A stretch of 64,000 bases of DNA, taken from the NCBI GenBank assembly GCA_965657825.1, contig CBFHQG010000002.1, forward strand, positions 1 through 64,000, read 5' to 3'. Positions 1 through 8,251 of this stretch are shown here, piece after piece. This stretch comes from M55B157 sp965657825 (GTDB lineage Bacteria > Actinomycetota > Actinomycetes > S36-B12). The position numbers were made by a program, and so were the translations under genes. Each line of letters begins with the position of its first letter. Position 1 is the first letter of the stretch. The notes under the pieces were generated by a model. The model searched no databases. It was not told the origin of the DNA and saw only the letters and a program-made list of their open reading frames with translations.

Positions 1-884
1 TTGACCTCGTCGGTCTCCTTCAGCGCGTTGGCATGAGCCCGGATATGGGAGGTGAGGGCGTGGATATCGACGGCAGGGCCGGTGACGGCCAGGGTGGCCA
101 ACCCGTCGCCGGAATTCCACACGCTGATACCGGTGCGGTTGCGGGTGGCACGGGCGCGGCGGGCGGCGGCGACCTCGGGGGCGAGTCGGGTCAGGGTGTG
201 GCGCGTGCGTTCGCGTAACCGGGCGGGTGGATAGTTGCTCGCGGTGGGCAGCACGGCATCGAGGACGGCGTCGGCGAGCTCGAGGAAATCACCGGCGTAG
301 GACGCGTCATCCGGTGGGGTGGGGTTGTCTGTTCCGTTCCCCGCGGGATCGGTGTGGTGTGAGGTGATGACCTCGAGCATGGCCAGGCACTGCGACCAGG
401 TGATGGCGCCGACCTCGAGGGCGTCCCACAGGCGGGGGTGGTGGTGGATCAACGCGGTGGCGGTGGTCATGCGGCGGGTGGCGGTGCCCGCGGCGATATG
501 GAGGGCGGCGGCGATCTCGTCTGAGATCCACGATGCTGGGGGAAGCGCGCAGGCATCGTTGAGGGTGGTCTGCTCCTCTGGGGTCAACCGGTCGGCCCGG
601 GAGATCAGGTCGGCGATGTCAACACTGGATGAGTCAGTGCTGTCGTCGGCATCGCTGGTCCAGGCGTGCACGGTGGCGGTGGCGACTGCGTCGATCGCGC
701 GCACGGTGTGGGCTTGGATCCAGGAGTTCATACGGTCGCAAGCGGCGAGGAAACTCACCCGCGCTGAGCCGGGCAACACTTCAGGATCGGTGGCGGCGAT
801 GACCTCGGCCAGGGCAGGACCGGCCTCGAGATCAGACCACGCCAGGTCCGTCTCGGGGGTGATATCGATCCATCCATCGGCCAT
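1..884 (-). CDS. DUF222 (13E12-type) protein, probably an HNH endonuclease, 3' end outside the window
   Basis: I translated this frame by hand from the ATG at 884. It stays open to base 1, so about 294 codons are present and the C-terminus lies outside the window. The sequence looks like the alpha-helical DUF222 domain of the actinobacterial 13E12 repeat family: a run containing CDRMNSWIQA near residue 50, then TPEEQTTLNDACALP and ISDEIAAALHIAAGTATRR. In this family an HNH nuclease motif normally follows at the C-terminus. That part is not visible, so nuclease activity is inferred. Members are often multicopy and strain-variable. It is on the same strand as vapBC, 57 bp downstream of it. Confidence 0.75.
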   Translation of the reverse strand, partial: MADGWIDITPETDLAWSDLEAGPALAEVIAATDPEVLPGSARVSFLAACDRMNSWIQAHTVRAIDAVATATVHAWTSDADDSTDSSSVDIADLISRADRLTPEEQTTLNDACALPPASWISDEIAAALHIAAGTATRRMTTATALIHHHPRLWDALEVGAITWSQCLAMLEVITSHHTDPAGNGTDNPTPPDDASYAGDFLELADAVLDAVLPTASNYPPARLRERTRHTLTRLAPEVAAARRARATRNRTGISVWNSGDGLATLAVTGPAVDIHALTSHIRAHANALKETDEV

Positions 885-941
885 AACCCCACCCTGCCAG
901 AGGGGTCTGACATTCCCTATTGCCTGCACACAACTGTCGTT

Positions 942-1385
942 CTAGTTGGAGCCCTGCATTGCTTCGCGAGGGTCCAGTGTTCGCACGGGAAATCGCGCGA
1001 AGTCGCTGTCCATGGTGGCGATGGTCAACCCGTGTTCCATGGCCTGGGCCGCTAACTGGGCGTCGGACACGAGGTCTCCGGTGATGTGGTGATCAACGAT
1101 GAGGCGACCCAGCACGCTGACGGTGTGGTCGGTGACCTCAGGAACCCAGGCCGCGGGAGCGCTCAGCCAGGTTTCGGCGACCCCCCATGCCTGTGTCGGG
1201 GCCAAGGGCTGTCTCATGACGCGCGGATGAGTACTGATGCGTAGGAAGGCAGCGATGCTGTGTGAAGGCAGACCAACCCGCGCATGTCCGTTCAGCACTT
1301 CTTCCAGCCAACGCCTGCTGGTGTGATGTGCGAATGAGGACGCGTCAACGGCATAGAGAAGGACATTGGCGTCTACGAGATACAT
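942..1385 (-). CDS. vapC: VapC-type PIN-domain toxin (ribonuclease)
   Basis: The protein has 147 residues, the usual size for a PIN-domain VapC. It opens with MYLVDANVLLYAVD, which supplies the first metal-binding Asp. The later acidic residues are seen in the motifs LVSDAQLAAQA and TIATMDSDFARF, which carry the other PIN aspartates. Known VapC proteins are Mg-dependent endoribonucleases that cut tRNA or rRNA and are blocked by the cognate VapB. The antitoxin gene lies immediately upstream with a 15-bp gap, so the two are co-transcribed. The RNA target cannot be deduced. Confidence 0.88.
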   Translation of the reverse strand: MYLVDANVLLYAVDASSFAHHTSRRWLEEVLNGHARVGLPSHSIAAFLRISTHPRVMRQPLAPTQAWGVAETWLSAPAAWVPEVTDHTVSVLGRLIVDHHITGDLVSDAQLAAQAMEHGLTIATMDSDFARFPVRTLDPREAMQGSN

Positions 1386-1400
1386 ATCGGTGCGTGTTCG

Positions 1401-1664
1401 TCAGTCTGATCTTTGGTCGTTGTCTGCAGTGGGTTGCTCTGCAGCTTCTTGATCCAGGATGCCGAGGACTTCGCTGATATTGGTGACGTCCATGCGCATC
1501 CCGAGGTCGTAGGTGGTCTGGTTGAACGGGCGTCGTGGTGCAGTTGGAGTCGCCCCGGCTCGAGCGAGGGTGTTGAGAGCTTCACTCAGGCCAAGGCCCT
1601 GGTCGCGGCGGAGGCGCTCAACGGCGGCGACAACGTCGTCGTCAAGGCTGACGGTGGTGCGCAT
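1401..1664 (-). CDS. vapB: VapB-type ribbon-helix-helix antitoxin
   Basis: This is an 87-residue protein with an N-terminal ribbon-helix-helix: MRTTVSLDDDVVAAVERL forms the beta strand and first helix, followed by GLGLSEALNTLARAG. The C-terminal part, ending in an acidic tail with EQPTADNDQ, is the likely toxin-binding region. It precedes vapC in the same operon. Antitoxins of this type repress their own promoter. Two matching palindromes lie directly upstream of the start codon, at 1677-1710. The start is the ATG at 1664, which gives a full RHH domain. Confidence 0.87.
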   Translation of the reverse strand: MRTTVSLDDDVVAAVERLRRDQGLGLSEALNTLARAGATPTAPRRPFNQTTYDLGMRMDVTNISEVLGILDQEAAEQPTADNDQRSD

Positions 1665-1676
1665 TCACCCAGGATA

Positions 1677-1710
1677 GCATCACGATGCATAGGTAGACGC
1701 ATCATGATGC
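1677..1710. promoter_or_regulatory. Twin-palindrome operator of vapBC
   Basis: Two 12-bp palindromes occur just upstream of vapB. The proximal one at 1677-1688 is GCATCACGATGC, imperfect only in its two central bases. The distal one at 1699-1710 is GCATCATGATGC and is perfect. Their centres are 22 bp apart, about two helical turns, so both face the same side of the DNA. This is the arrangement expected for cooperative binding of RHH antitoxin dimers. Binding by VapB is inferred. Confidence 0.72.
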
Positions 1711-1778
1711 ACACATAAATCTTCGGGAAACCGTAGGGGACTGGGGTTGACCGTAGGTCCAGAAGTACGGTTCATCGC

Positions 1779-2174
1779 ATGTCCCCCTGGGAGCGCCGGG
1801 CCCTCCTCGTTGAAGACGACCCCTTCGCCGTCACCTTATTAATGTCCGTTCTCGCCGAGCACGGGTTCCAGGTCCATTCCTGCGACAGCGCCGCCGCTGC
1901 CCGTGAGGAGGCCCGGGTCTTCGATCCTGACGTGGCCATCCTCGACATCCACCTTGGGGGCGAGGCCACCGGGCTGCAGATCGGCTACATCCTCGAGAAA
2001 GCCCATCCTGAGATCGCCCTGATGTATCTGACCCGGTATCCCGCGGCGGTGCTCGGCGATAAGCGCCACCGTGAGCACGTGCGCGGCCGGGTGGTGCTCG
2101 ACAAGGATGAGGTTGCCGATCCGGGGATTCTGATCGAGGCGATCGAATCAGCACTGCAGGATCGCGGGCGGTGA
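1779..2174 (+). CDS. Stand-alone response-regulator receiver domain protein
   Basis: This 131-residue protein is a single CheY-like receiver domain with no output domain. The acidic pair is at residues 13-14 (LLVEDDPF), the phospho-acceptor is Asp56 in VAILDIHLG, the switch Thr is T85 in YLTRYP, and the conserved Lys is K109 in VVLDKDEV. All residues needed for phosphorylation are present. No histidine kinase is adjacent, so it probably takes phosphate from an unlinked kinase and acts by protein contact. Its stop codon lies close to the broken end of the VOC-like remnant on the other strand. Confidence 0.85.
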   Translation: MSPWERRALLVEDDPFAVTLLMSVLAEHGFQVHSCDSAAAAREEARVFDPDVAILDIHLGGEATGLQIGYILEKAHPEIALMYLTRYPAAVLGDKRHREHVRGRVVLDKDEVADPGILIEAIESALQDRGR

Positions 2175-2184
2175 AACCTCTATC

Positions 2185-2406
2185 GGAAAAGCCCTTCGTG
2201 GCCGCGGCGACATCGGTCACCTGCAGTTCGATCGCGGCGATGCCGTAGCGGTTCGCGTGTTGGAATCGCACCGCGGGGCCATCGCTGAACGTGCAGTCAG
2301 CATCGAGGTTCGCCGGCGCCATCAGGCGTTCGACCGCCGCCCAGTGCGCATCATCGACGTCGACGCGGATGCGCGTTACCCGCGGAGTGGTCGCCATTAC
2401 CGTCAC
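2185..2406 (-). pseudogene. 5' fragment of a VOC/glyoxalase-like gene
   Basis: The minus strand from an ATG-proximal point at 2406 encodes about 74 residues that read like a VOC (glyoxalase/bleomycin resistance) protein. RIRVDVDDAHWAAVERL is followed by a later strand-helix pair, GIAAIELQVTDVAAATKGF. The resemblance then stops near 2185, where the frame runs into the antisense of the receiver gene and becomes Arg/Pro-rich and non-protein-like. A full VOC domain needs about 110-120 residues. I read this as a gene that lost its 3' part at the junction with the receiver gene. The family call is tentative. Confidence 0.45.
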
Positions 2407-2438
2407 CGATCGATGAAATGGACTGCTAACGTCCGGGC

Positions 2439-3998
2439 ATGCGAGTGGTGACAGGACTGGTAGGACTAGCCGGGCTCGGGCTCATGGTTGGAGCCCTGGT
2501 GGCAGTACCGGCGGCAGCGGAGGAATCCCTCGAGGCGACGCAGGAGGCGCGCTGGAGTCTGGAAGACCGGGACTGCGAGGCCGAATCCCTGGCCGATTGG
2601 GAGTGCTATTCCCTGATCGTCCCGCTGGATTGGGACGATCTCGATGACACGCGCACCGCGAGCATCGCGATGGCGGTCAGGCCAGCGACCGGCCCGAATC
2701 GCTCGCGCATCGGGGCGATGACCTTCAATCCGGGTGGCCCGGGCGAGTCAGGGTTAGCGCAAGCGTCAGCGCTGTACGGCGAGCTGCCCGGGCAGATGCA
2801 GCGTCGATTCGACTTCGTGGCGTGGGATCCGCGCGGGATCGGTGCGAGCACTCCGCAACTGCGCGGGTGCGGGGTGACTCCGCCTCCCGAGCCAGAGAAC
2901 CCCTACGAACCGCCCGCGACCGGGCCGGTCGACTGGCGAGCGTTCACGCAGTTCTATGTGGAGGCGACCGCGCCGGTCATCACCGATTGCTATGAGCGCA
3001 ATCCGGATGTTGCTCCCTACCTCGGCACCTGGCAGGTCATCCACGACCTCGACGCGATGCGCGAGGCGCTCGGCGAAGAGCAGTGGACGTACTGGGGGAT
3101 GAGTTACGGCACGCGCATCGGCTATTGGTACGCGCGCGAGTTCCCCGATCGCTTGCGTGCCTTCACCCTCGACGGTTCGTGGCCGGCGAACATGGGCCTG
3201 CGCACCTGGGCGGGCATGGACACCTGGTCGTTCGCCTATGCCACCGAGCAGTTCGGTTCGCAGTTCGGAAAGAAGATGCCCGCGAAATTCAACCGTGTGC
3301 TGAACGCGTTGAACCGTCGCACGATCATGGCCGAAGGCGAAGAGTTCACCCGCTGGAACATCCTGCCGGAGATCTTCGTGAACATCTCCTACCAGGCTGC
3401 ATATCCGGCCATCGTCGATGTCATCAACGGCGCCTACCAGGCGCTGTTCCATCCCAACGCGAAGAAGGCGACACGGGCCGCGTCGAAGATGAAACGCGCG
3501 CTGGACACACTCGAGGATGAGCCGGACCTCTCCAGCTCTTTCACCATCTACATGATCAATTGCTCGGATCTCGATGGACGCCCGAGTCTGGACTCGGTGG
3601 CGGCCATGGCGCAGTCGGCCTCTGAGAACAACTCAGTCCAGGCCGGAGCGACGGTAATGACCAAGGGCACGTTCTGCGAAGGACTGCCGGAATCGATGGT
3701 GCGCAAGCCGGCGAACATCGGCCGTCCCTACGCGCTGCCCACCCCACCGGTCATCATCAACTCCATCGGTGACACCCGGACGCCCTGGGTGGGCGGTAAG
3801 CAGATCAGCGGCTACCTGACCGGGTCGACCTTCATTACCTACGAGGGGACCCAGCACGTGACCTACCTGCAGACGCCTTCGACCTGCGTCAACGACACCG
3901 TGACGACTTACTTCCTCACTGCGGTGTCTTACTTCCTCACTGCGGTGTCGCCGGGCGGTACGCGCAGTTGCGACTATGCGCCGTCACCGGGTAGCTGA
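2439..3998 (+). CDS. Secreted alpha/beta-hydrolase, S33 tripeptidyl-aminopeptidase type
   Basis: The 519-residue protein begins with a Sec signal peptide (hydrophobic residues about 5-25, then VPAAAEE). The alpha/beta-hydrolase fold shows the oxyanion region FNPGGPGESG and FDFVAWDPRGIGAS, and the nucleophile elbow GMSYGTRIG with its Ser. The C-terminal TAP-like part has INSIGDTRTPW for the acid residue and GTQHVTY for the catalytic His. This order matches actinobacterial SlpD/SlpE-like tripeptidyl aminopeptidases, which release N-terminal peptides outside the cell. Near the C-terminus a 7-residue unit, YFLTAVS, is duplicated in tandem. No partner genes adjoin it. Confidence 0.85.
   Translation: MRVVTGLVGLAGLGLMVGALVAVPAAAEESLEATQEARWSLEDRDCEAESLADWECYSLIVPLDWDDLDDTRTASIAMAVRPATGPNRSRIGAMTFNPGGPGESGLAQASALYGELPGQMQRRFDFVAWDPRGIGASTPQLRGCGVTPPPEPENPYEPPATGPVDWRAFTQFYVEATAPVITDCYERNPDVAPYLGTWQVIHDLDAMREALGEEQWTYWGMSYGTRIGYWYAREFPDRLRAFTLDGSWPANMGLRTWAGMDTWSFAYATEQFGSQFGKKMPAKFNRVLNALNRRTIMAEGEEFTRWNILPEIFVNISYQAAYPAIVDVINGAYQALFHPNAKKATRAASKMKRALDTLEDEPDLSSSFTIYMINCSDLDGRPSLDSVAAMAQSASENNSVQAGATVMTKGTFCEGLPESMVRKPANIGRPYALPTPPVIINSIGDTRTPWVGGKQISGYLTGSTFITYEGTQHVTYLQTPSTCVNDTVTTYFLTAVSYFLTAVSPGGTRSCDYAPSPGS
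3908..3949 (+). repeat. Perfect 21-bp tandem duplication inside the S33 peptidase gene
   Basis: Bases 3908-3928 are repeated exactly at 3929-3949. The unit is a multiple of three, so the reading frame is kept and the protein gains a second copy of seven residues (YFLTAVS) in the C-terminal helix region. Perfect identity suggests a recent event. Confidence 0.9.
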
Positions 3999-4059
3999 GA
4001 GCCACTCCGGTGGTCAAGCCAGGGATCGGTTTGATCTGCGCTTTGTGCAGCAGCCGGGA

Positions 4060-4746
4060 TTAGGCAGGTAAGACCATGTCGAAGTGCGCTGTCATCTTTG
4101 AGCCGTCGTATGACGTGATGGTGACGTCCAGTTCCGGGACGTAGAATCGGTCACCACCGTTGGCATTGGATTCAGGGAAGTACAACTGGGTCGTGTAGGT
4201 CGGGCCATTTGGCGCGGTCACTTTGACGTGGACGTGTTCGGTGCGGCCGGGGTATTGGCCTGGAATCACCGTCGTCAAAGCGTAGGTGCCGTTTTCGTCG
4301 GTCGTTTGGACACCGCGCAGGACGTATCCGTTGTTGTCGTAGGAGCCGTTCCCATCGGCCTGCCAGAAGTCGAGTGTGGCTCCCGCGACGGGGTTGCACT
4401 GGTTGTCGAGGACGTAACCGGTGAGGAGCAATGCAGTGCCGGGTGCTGTATCGGTGATGTCGGTGCGCTCTGGTGCGCCTTGCGTGTAATAGGGCCCCTG
4501 GTTTTGCTCGATCAGCGTGACCCCGGGTACGCAGGTGGGCGCGGCCCTGTCTTCGGGCGAGGGAACAACGGACGATGTTGCGGCGGCGCTGCTGGATGTT
4601 GGCGATGAGGAGGTTGAGGTAGAGGGCGTACGGGACGAAGACGGTGCCGTGGCAGTCGCGCTTTCGGCGGATATTCCCGTGCATGCGGCCAGTATGAGCG
4701 CCGATGGACACAGGAGAGTGACAACCAGGAGTCGACGCGTTCGCAT
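4060..4746 (-). CDS. Lipoprotein-type intradiol ring-cleavage dioxygenase-like protein
   Basis: I place the start at the ATG at 4746, giving 228 residues beginning MRTRRLLVV. This leaves a lipoprotein signal with lipobox LILAAC followed by a Ser/Thr-rich linker of about 45 residues. An upstream extension in the same frame has no signal-like N-terminus. The mature domain is the intradiol dioxygenase fold: GPYYTQGA supplies a Tyr, GATLDFWQADGNGSYDN is the core, and GQYPGRTEHVHVKV holds the second Tyr and the two His of the Fe(III) site. Known enzymes cleave catechols between the hydroxyls. A membrane-anchored version suggests an external aromatic or lignin-like substrate, which is inference. 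Confidence 0.82.
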   Translation of the reverse strand: MRTRRLLVVTLLCPSALILAACTGISAESATATAPSSSRTPSTSTSSSPTSSSAAATSSVVPSPEDRAAPTCVPGVTLIEQNQGPYYTQGAPERTDITDTAPGTALLLTGYVLDNQCNPVAGATLDFWQADGNGSYDNNGYVLRGVQTTDENGTYALTTVIPGQYPGRTEHVHVKVTAPNGPTYTTQLYFPESNANGGDRFYVPELDVTITSYDGSKMTAHFDMVLPA

Positions 4747-4903
4747 GCGGATCAACGTACCGTCGAACCTAGCAACAATCTGTCGAGACCCTGGCATCAT
4801 GATCTCACTGTGTGACTCCAGGCCCGTGATCATGGCAGAGCAGTCCCTGACTTTTGTGGGGGAGTTTGGGTGTGCCGCCCACTGACGATGTACGGTTCGA
4901 GCC

Positions 4904-5674
4904 ATGACAACCGTGGTCTCGGTGCACTCCTTCAGGGGCGGGACCGGTAAGAGCAATACGACGTCCAACGTTGCGGCGAATCTGGTCGCTCTGGGCCACC
5001 GGGTGGGTGTCATCGACTGCGACATTCAAAGTCCTGGGATCCATGTCCTCTTCGGCTTCGATGAGACTTTGGATCGCACGCTAAATGACTATCTGTGGGG
5101 GACTCGTTCTATCGGGGACGTCGCTCACGACATCACCGATCGAGTGTCGATGTCGACCGCCGTTTCTCCCGGCGGGTCATTGCATCTGGTCCCCTCGAGC
5201 ATGAAACCCGGAGACATCGCACGGATCCTGAGGGATGGATACGACGTGGAGTCCCTAAGTGACGGGATGCGTCAGCTGGCACGGGATCTGGATCTGGACT
5301 TTCTTTTCGTTGACACTCATCCCGGCCTCAACGAGGAGACCCTCCTATCGATCACCCTGAGCGACGTCCTGCTGCTCATCCTGCGACCGGACCGCCAGGA
5401 CTATCAGGGCACCGCCGTGACGGTCGATGTCGCTCGCAGGCTCGAGGTGCCGTCGCTGTTTCTCGTCGCCAACAAGGTGCCCTCGGGGCTGACCGATCTC
5501 CGCGAGCAGTTGGACGATGCCTACGGTGCCGAGACCATTGCCGTCCTACCGCTTTCCGAAGAGGTGGTCCTCAACGCGTCAGGTGGCCTGTTCTCACTTC
5601 TTCACCCTGAACATCCATGGTCACAGCAGGTGCGCGGCATCGCAGAACGTCTCCATGCGGGAGTGCAGTCATGA
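4904..5674 (+). CDS. MinD/ParA-family ATPase of a signalling locus
   Basis: The 256-residue protein has the deviant Walker A motif RGGTGKSN at residues about 10-17, with a following VIDCDIQSPGIHVLFG segment (A' region). Walker B is FLFVDTHPGLNEET, and a late nucleotide contact is LFLVANKVP. It lacks the C-terminal membrane-targeting helix of true MinD and has no ParB partner, so division or plasmid partition is unlikely. From memory, near relatives in cyanobacteria and other phyla sit beside RsbW-like, GNAT and dCache genes. It overlaps the next gene by ATGA, so the two are translationally coupled. Confidence 0.85.
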   Translation: MTTVVSVHSFRGGTGKSNTTSNVAANLVALGHRVGVIDCDIQSPGIHVLFGFDETLDRTLNDYLWGTRSIGDVAHDITDRVSMSTAVSPGGSLHLVPSSMKPGDIARILRDGYDVESLSDGMRQLARDLDLDFLFVDTHPGLNEETLLSITLSDVLLLILRPDRQDYQGTAVTVDVARRLEVPSLFLVANKVPSGLTDLREQLDDAYGAETIAVLPLSEEVVLNASGGLFSLLHPEHPWSQQVRGIAERLHAGVQS

Positions 5675-7191
5675 GTACCACGGTGATGAAGATGGCCCTA
5701 TCTCATGTTTCTACTCTCGACGTTGCCGCCCGGGCCGTTGCTGATACTGCCGGACGTTTCGGCCTTGAGGCGATCGGGTGTACGCAACTGGCGTCACTCC
5801 TGAGTGAGGCACTCGCGACAGTGATCGCCGACTCATTCGACGGGTCAGACGTCATCGACGTGGATGTTTCCGTGAGTTACGAACCCGGTCGAGTGAACAT
5901 CGTTCTCAAGCAGCGTGGCGCACCCTCCACGTATCTCAACGGTGAATTGCCCGTGAGATTGGAAACGCTGCTCGCACTTGGCTATGCCGAATCGATGGAG
6001 TTCGTCAGTGACGGGGTAAGGGGCAGTGAACTAAGGATCAGCCGCTCGGTGAACACGGGCAGCCTTGTGGATGATCCAAAATTCGTTGCGGATGTCGAGG
6101 CTAAGGGCAACGATGACGAATCGGTGGATATCGACAGTATCGTCATCCGGCCGATCACCAACGATGACGCCGTTGAAGTCGCGCGCCTGTACTTCCGTAC
6201 TTACGGCTACACCAAGATCGGTATGTCGTGGCTCTATGAGCCGGAAGTCTTCCGGCACAAAATCGAGACGCACATTCACGAGGGAATGGTCGCTGTCCTG
6301 CCCTCCGGGCGCATCGTGGGCCACACCGGGCTGCTGCGTCCCACTCCGGATTCGCCGTCGGCCTCGGGCGGCCCGGCTGCCGTCGACCCGGCCTTCCGGC
6401 AGCGCGGGATCGTCAGCCGGCTCGATGAGGCCTTCATGCCGCAAATAGTCGCCCTGGGGATGCGCGGAATCTACGTCGAGGGAGTTACCGCTCATCCGGC
6501 CAGTCAAGCCGGGGCGCTCAGGGTCGGGTTGCACGAGACCGGGCTCGTGCTCGGTCGACAACCGCCAGACGTGGAGTTCGTCGGGTTCGACGGGCCCAAG
6601 GGATTCCGCCGCGCCGTCATGATTCTGTACCGGCCGCTCATGGCGCCGGTTGAAGAAGCGGTATACGTGCCTGCTCGTTATCGCGACATCCTTGAGCGCA
6701 TATACGAGGTCGTTGGCTTGCCTCGCCTGGTCCACTCCGAGGCAGGTCGACCACCGGCCGACCTGCCTGCGAAATCACAATTCGTCACCGAGTTGCTGTC
6801 TGCGACCAAGCACGCACAGATTCGAGTCGCGAAGTACGGACAGGACTTCGTGGAAGCCCTCCAAGGCCTCATCCGCCGTTTCGAGACAGAGCGATTCGAA
6901 GTGATCACGGTCCACCTGCCGCTCGTGAACCCGCTGACCGCTTACTTCGGCTCGGGTCTGGGAGAACTGGCGCTGTCCTTCAACGCTGTCTTCCCGCAGC
7001 AGGATCCGGGTGACGAGCTTGTCCTGGGAGTGAACCTGAGCGAACAAGACCCCGAGACGATTGTCGTTGCCTCGGAGTTCGGCCGGGAGTTGCTCGACTA
7101 CGTGATCGCGGACCGCGATCGCGTGACGAGCGCCCTTCAGTCGCGGGCTCGATCACGAGCCTCAATGGCTCGCATACTCGACGGTCTGTGA
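5671..7191 (+). CDS. RsbW-like (degenerate HATPase) and GNAT acetyltransferase fusion
   Basis: The start is the ATG at 5671, which overlaps the stop of the ATPase gene and gives 506 residues. Residues about 15-130 resemble an RsbW/HATPase_c anti-sigma fold (LASLLSEALATVIADSF, then KQRGAPSTYL and GSELRISR), but the N-box Asn and G-box Asp normally needed for ATP binding are not evident. Residues about 150-310 form a GNAT domain with the acetyl-CoA loop AVDPAFRQRGIVSRL. The last 190 residues are a second alpha/beta region I cannot assign. It probably reads a signal and acetylates or sequesters a target, but the partner is unknown. Confidence 0.68.
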   Translation: MSTTVMKMALSHVSTLDVAARAVADTAGRFGLEAIGCTQLASLLSEALATVIADSFDGSDVIDVDVSVSYEPGRVNIVLKQRGAPSTYLNGELPVRLETLLALGYAESMEFVSDGVRGSELRISRSVNTGSLVDDPKFVADVEAKGNDDESVDIDSIVIRPITNDDAVEVARLYFRTYGYTKIGMSWLYEPEVFRHKIETHIHEGMVAVLPSGRIVGHTGLLRPTPDSPSASGGPAAVDPAFRQRGIVSRLDEAFMPQIVALGMRGIYVEGVTAHPASQAGALRVGLHETGLVLGRQPPDVEFVGFDGPKGFRRAVMILYRPLMAPVEEAVYVPARYRDILERIYEVVGLPRLVHSEAGRPPADLPAKSQFVTELLSATKHAQIRVAKYGQDFVEALQGLIRRFETERFEVITVHLPLVNPLTAYFGSGLGELALSFNAVFPQQDPGDELVLGVNLSEQDPETIVVASEFGRELLDYVIADRDRVTSALQSRARSRASMARILDGL

Positions 7192-7222
7192 AACTGGAGC
7201 GTGCAGGAGGGCCAGAGCCCGG

Positions 7223-8251
7223 TCAGATATGGCTTGCCGGTAGGAGTGTTGACAGGGGGCCTGAGAGTGTGCGCGCCCGATCGGCAAGTTGCCGGAGGTC
7301 ACTGCTGCCCGGATCGAATGCCGAAGCGCTCATAGACATGTAGGCCCGGTCAAGGCCCTCGGCCATGAGTGCCCTTGCGTCAAGGTCCGCGAACTCCGCT
7401 ATGGCACCCAGCGTTGATCGAGTTTCGCTCACGAGCCGCTCGTAGGTCGTCACGATGGCTCTGCCTTGCTCGATGAGTGGCACGCCGTGCTCGATGATGG
7501 GGGTGAGGGCCGCACACCACTGCGCACTGGCCACTTCTTCAATGGGCGCGTTCACGAACTGCTCCCAACCTGGAAACAGGTTGAAGTTCCACCATCGCTT
7601 TCCCCAGGGAGCAAGGTCGCTGTAGCCGGCAATGTTCAGCGGTACGTCCATGGGATAGGTGAAGAACCAGGTGGGATGTCGCCAGCCGGCCATGAGGCTG
7701 CGAATGGCATTCTCCGGATCACGCACGATGAAGATGAACTGCGCGTCAGGGAACCCAGTCGACAGCTCCGGTATCCGCCAGCAGTGACCGGTGTCTTTGT
7801 CGACCAGCCGTACCGGGCCGTCTGTGTCCGCGGCCCACACGGGATCAAGGGGTGGGAGCGTGAATGGCGCGGTTTCGCTCTGCTCTGAGCCCGCGAAGGG
7901 GCCCGCAGTATCGGTGCCAAGTTCCTCAACAAGTTCATGGGGGAGATCGAGGTACTGGGCCGGGACACCCTGGCTGGCGCAGCGAACTGCCCATCTTCGC
8001 TGCTCATCCTCGCGCCAGGCTCGCTCGCCCCGATATGCCTCTGCCACGTACTCAGCCGCGACGGCATCAGCACCGGGGAACGATCCGGTCACCTCCTGCC
8101 CACCGAGGCGGTGCCAGAGGAACCTGCTTTCGCGCCCGAGTTTGAAAACGCCGGGTTCGCGAGATAGCACATTCTGAAGCAAGGTCGTGCCCGAACGCGG
8201 TGACCCCATAATGAAGATGGGGCGCTGCAGCCGTTCACGAGCGTTAGTCAT
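7223..8251 (-). CDS. PAPS-dependent sulfotransferase family protein
   Basis: The chosen start, ATG at 8251, gives 342 residues and overlaps the end of the dCache sensor gene in an ATGACTAA junction, so translation is coupled. The 5'-phosphosulfate loop is FIMGSPRSGTTLLQNVLS near residue 10. The 3'-phosphate motif is IFIVRDPENAIRSLMAGW. A downstream WFFTYPMD region and a TTYERLVSE segment fit the Sulfotransfer_3 family. Such enzymes move sulfate from PAPS to hydroxyl groups of sugars, lipids or proteins. Its place in a sensor operon is unusual and hints at sulfation of an envelope molecule, which is inference. Confidence 0.83.
   Translation of the reverse strand: MTNARERLQRPIFIMGSPRSGTTLLQNVLSREPGVFKLGRESRFLWHRLGGQEVTGSFPGADAVAAEYVAEAYRGERAWREDEQRRWAVRCASQGVPAQYLDLPHELVEELGTDTAGPFAGSEQSETAPFTLPPLDPVWAADTDGPVRLVDKDTGHCWRIPELSTGFPDAQFIFIVRDPENAIRSLMAGWRHPTWFFTYPMDVPLNIAGYSDLAPWGKRWWNFNLFPGWEQFVNAPIEEVASAQWCAALTPIIEHGVPLIEQGRAIVTTYERLVSETRSTLGAIAEFADLDARALMAEGLDRAYMSMSASAFDPGSSDLRQLADRARTLSGPLSTLLPASHI

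Noticed and set aside
319..945. Plus-strand frame of 208 codons opposite the DUF222 gene
   Set aside because: Composition is that of an antisense shadow, while the minus strand has clear DUF222 features.
2766..3452. Minus-strand frame of 228 codons inside the S33 peptidase
   Set aside because: Antisense shadow of a gene with a complete signal peptide and catalytic triad.
4904..5674. Chromosome or plasmid partition ParA, or division MinD
   Set aside because: There is no parB, parS-like cluster, minC or membrane-targeting tail, and the neighbours are signalling genes.
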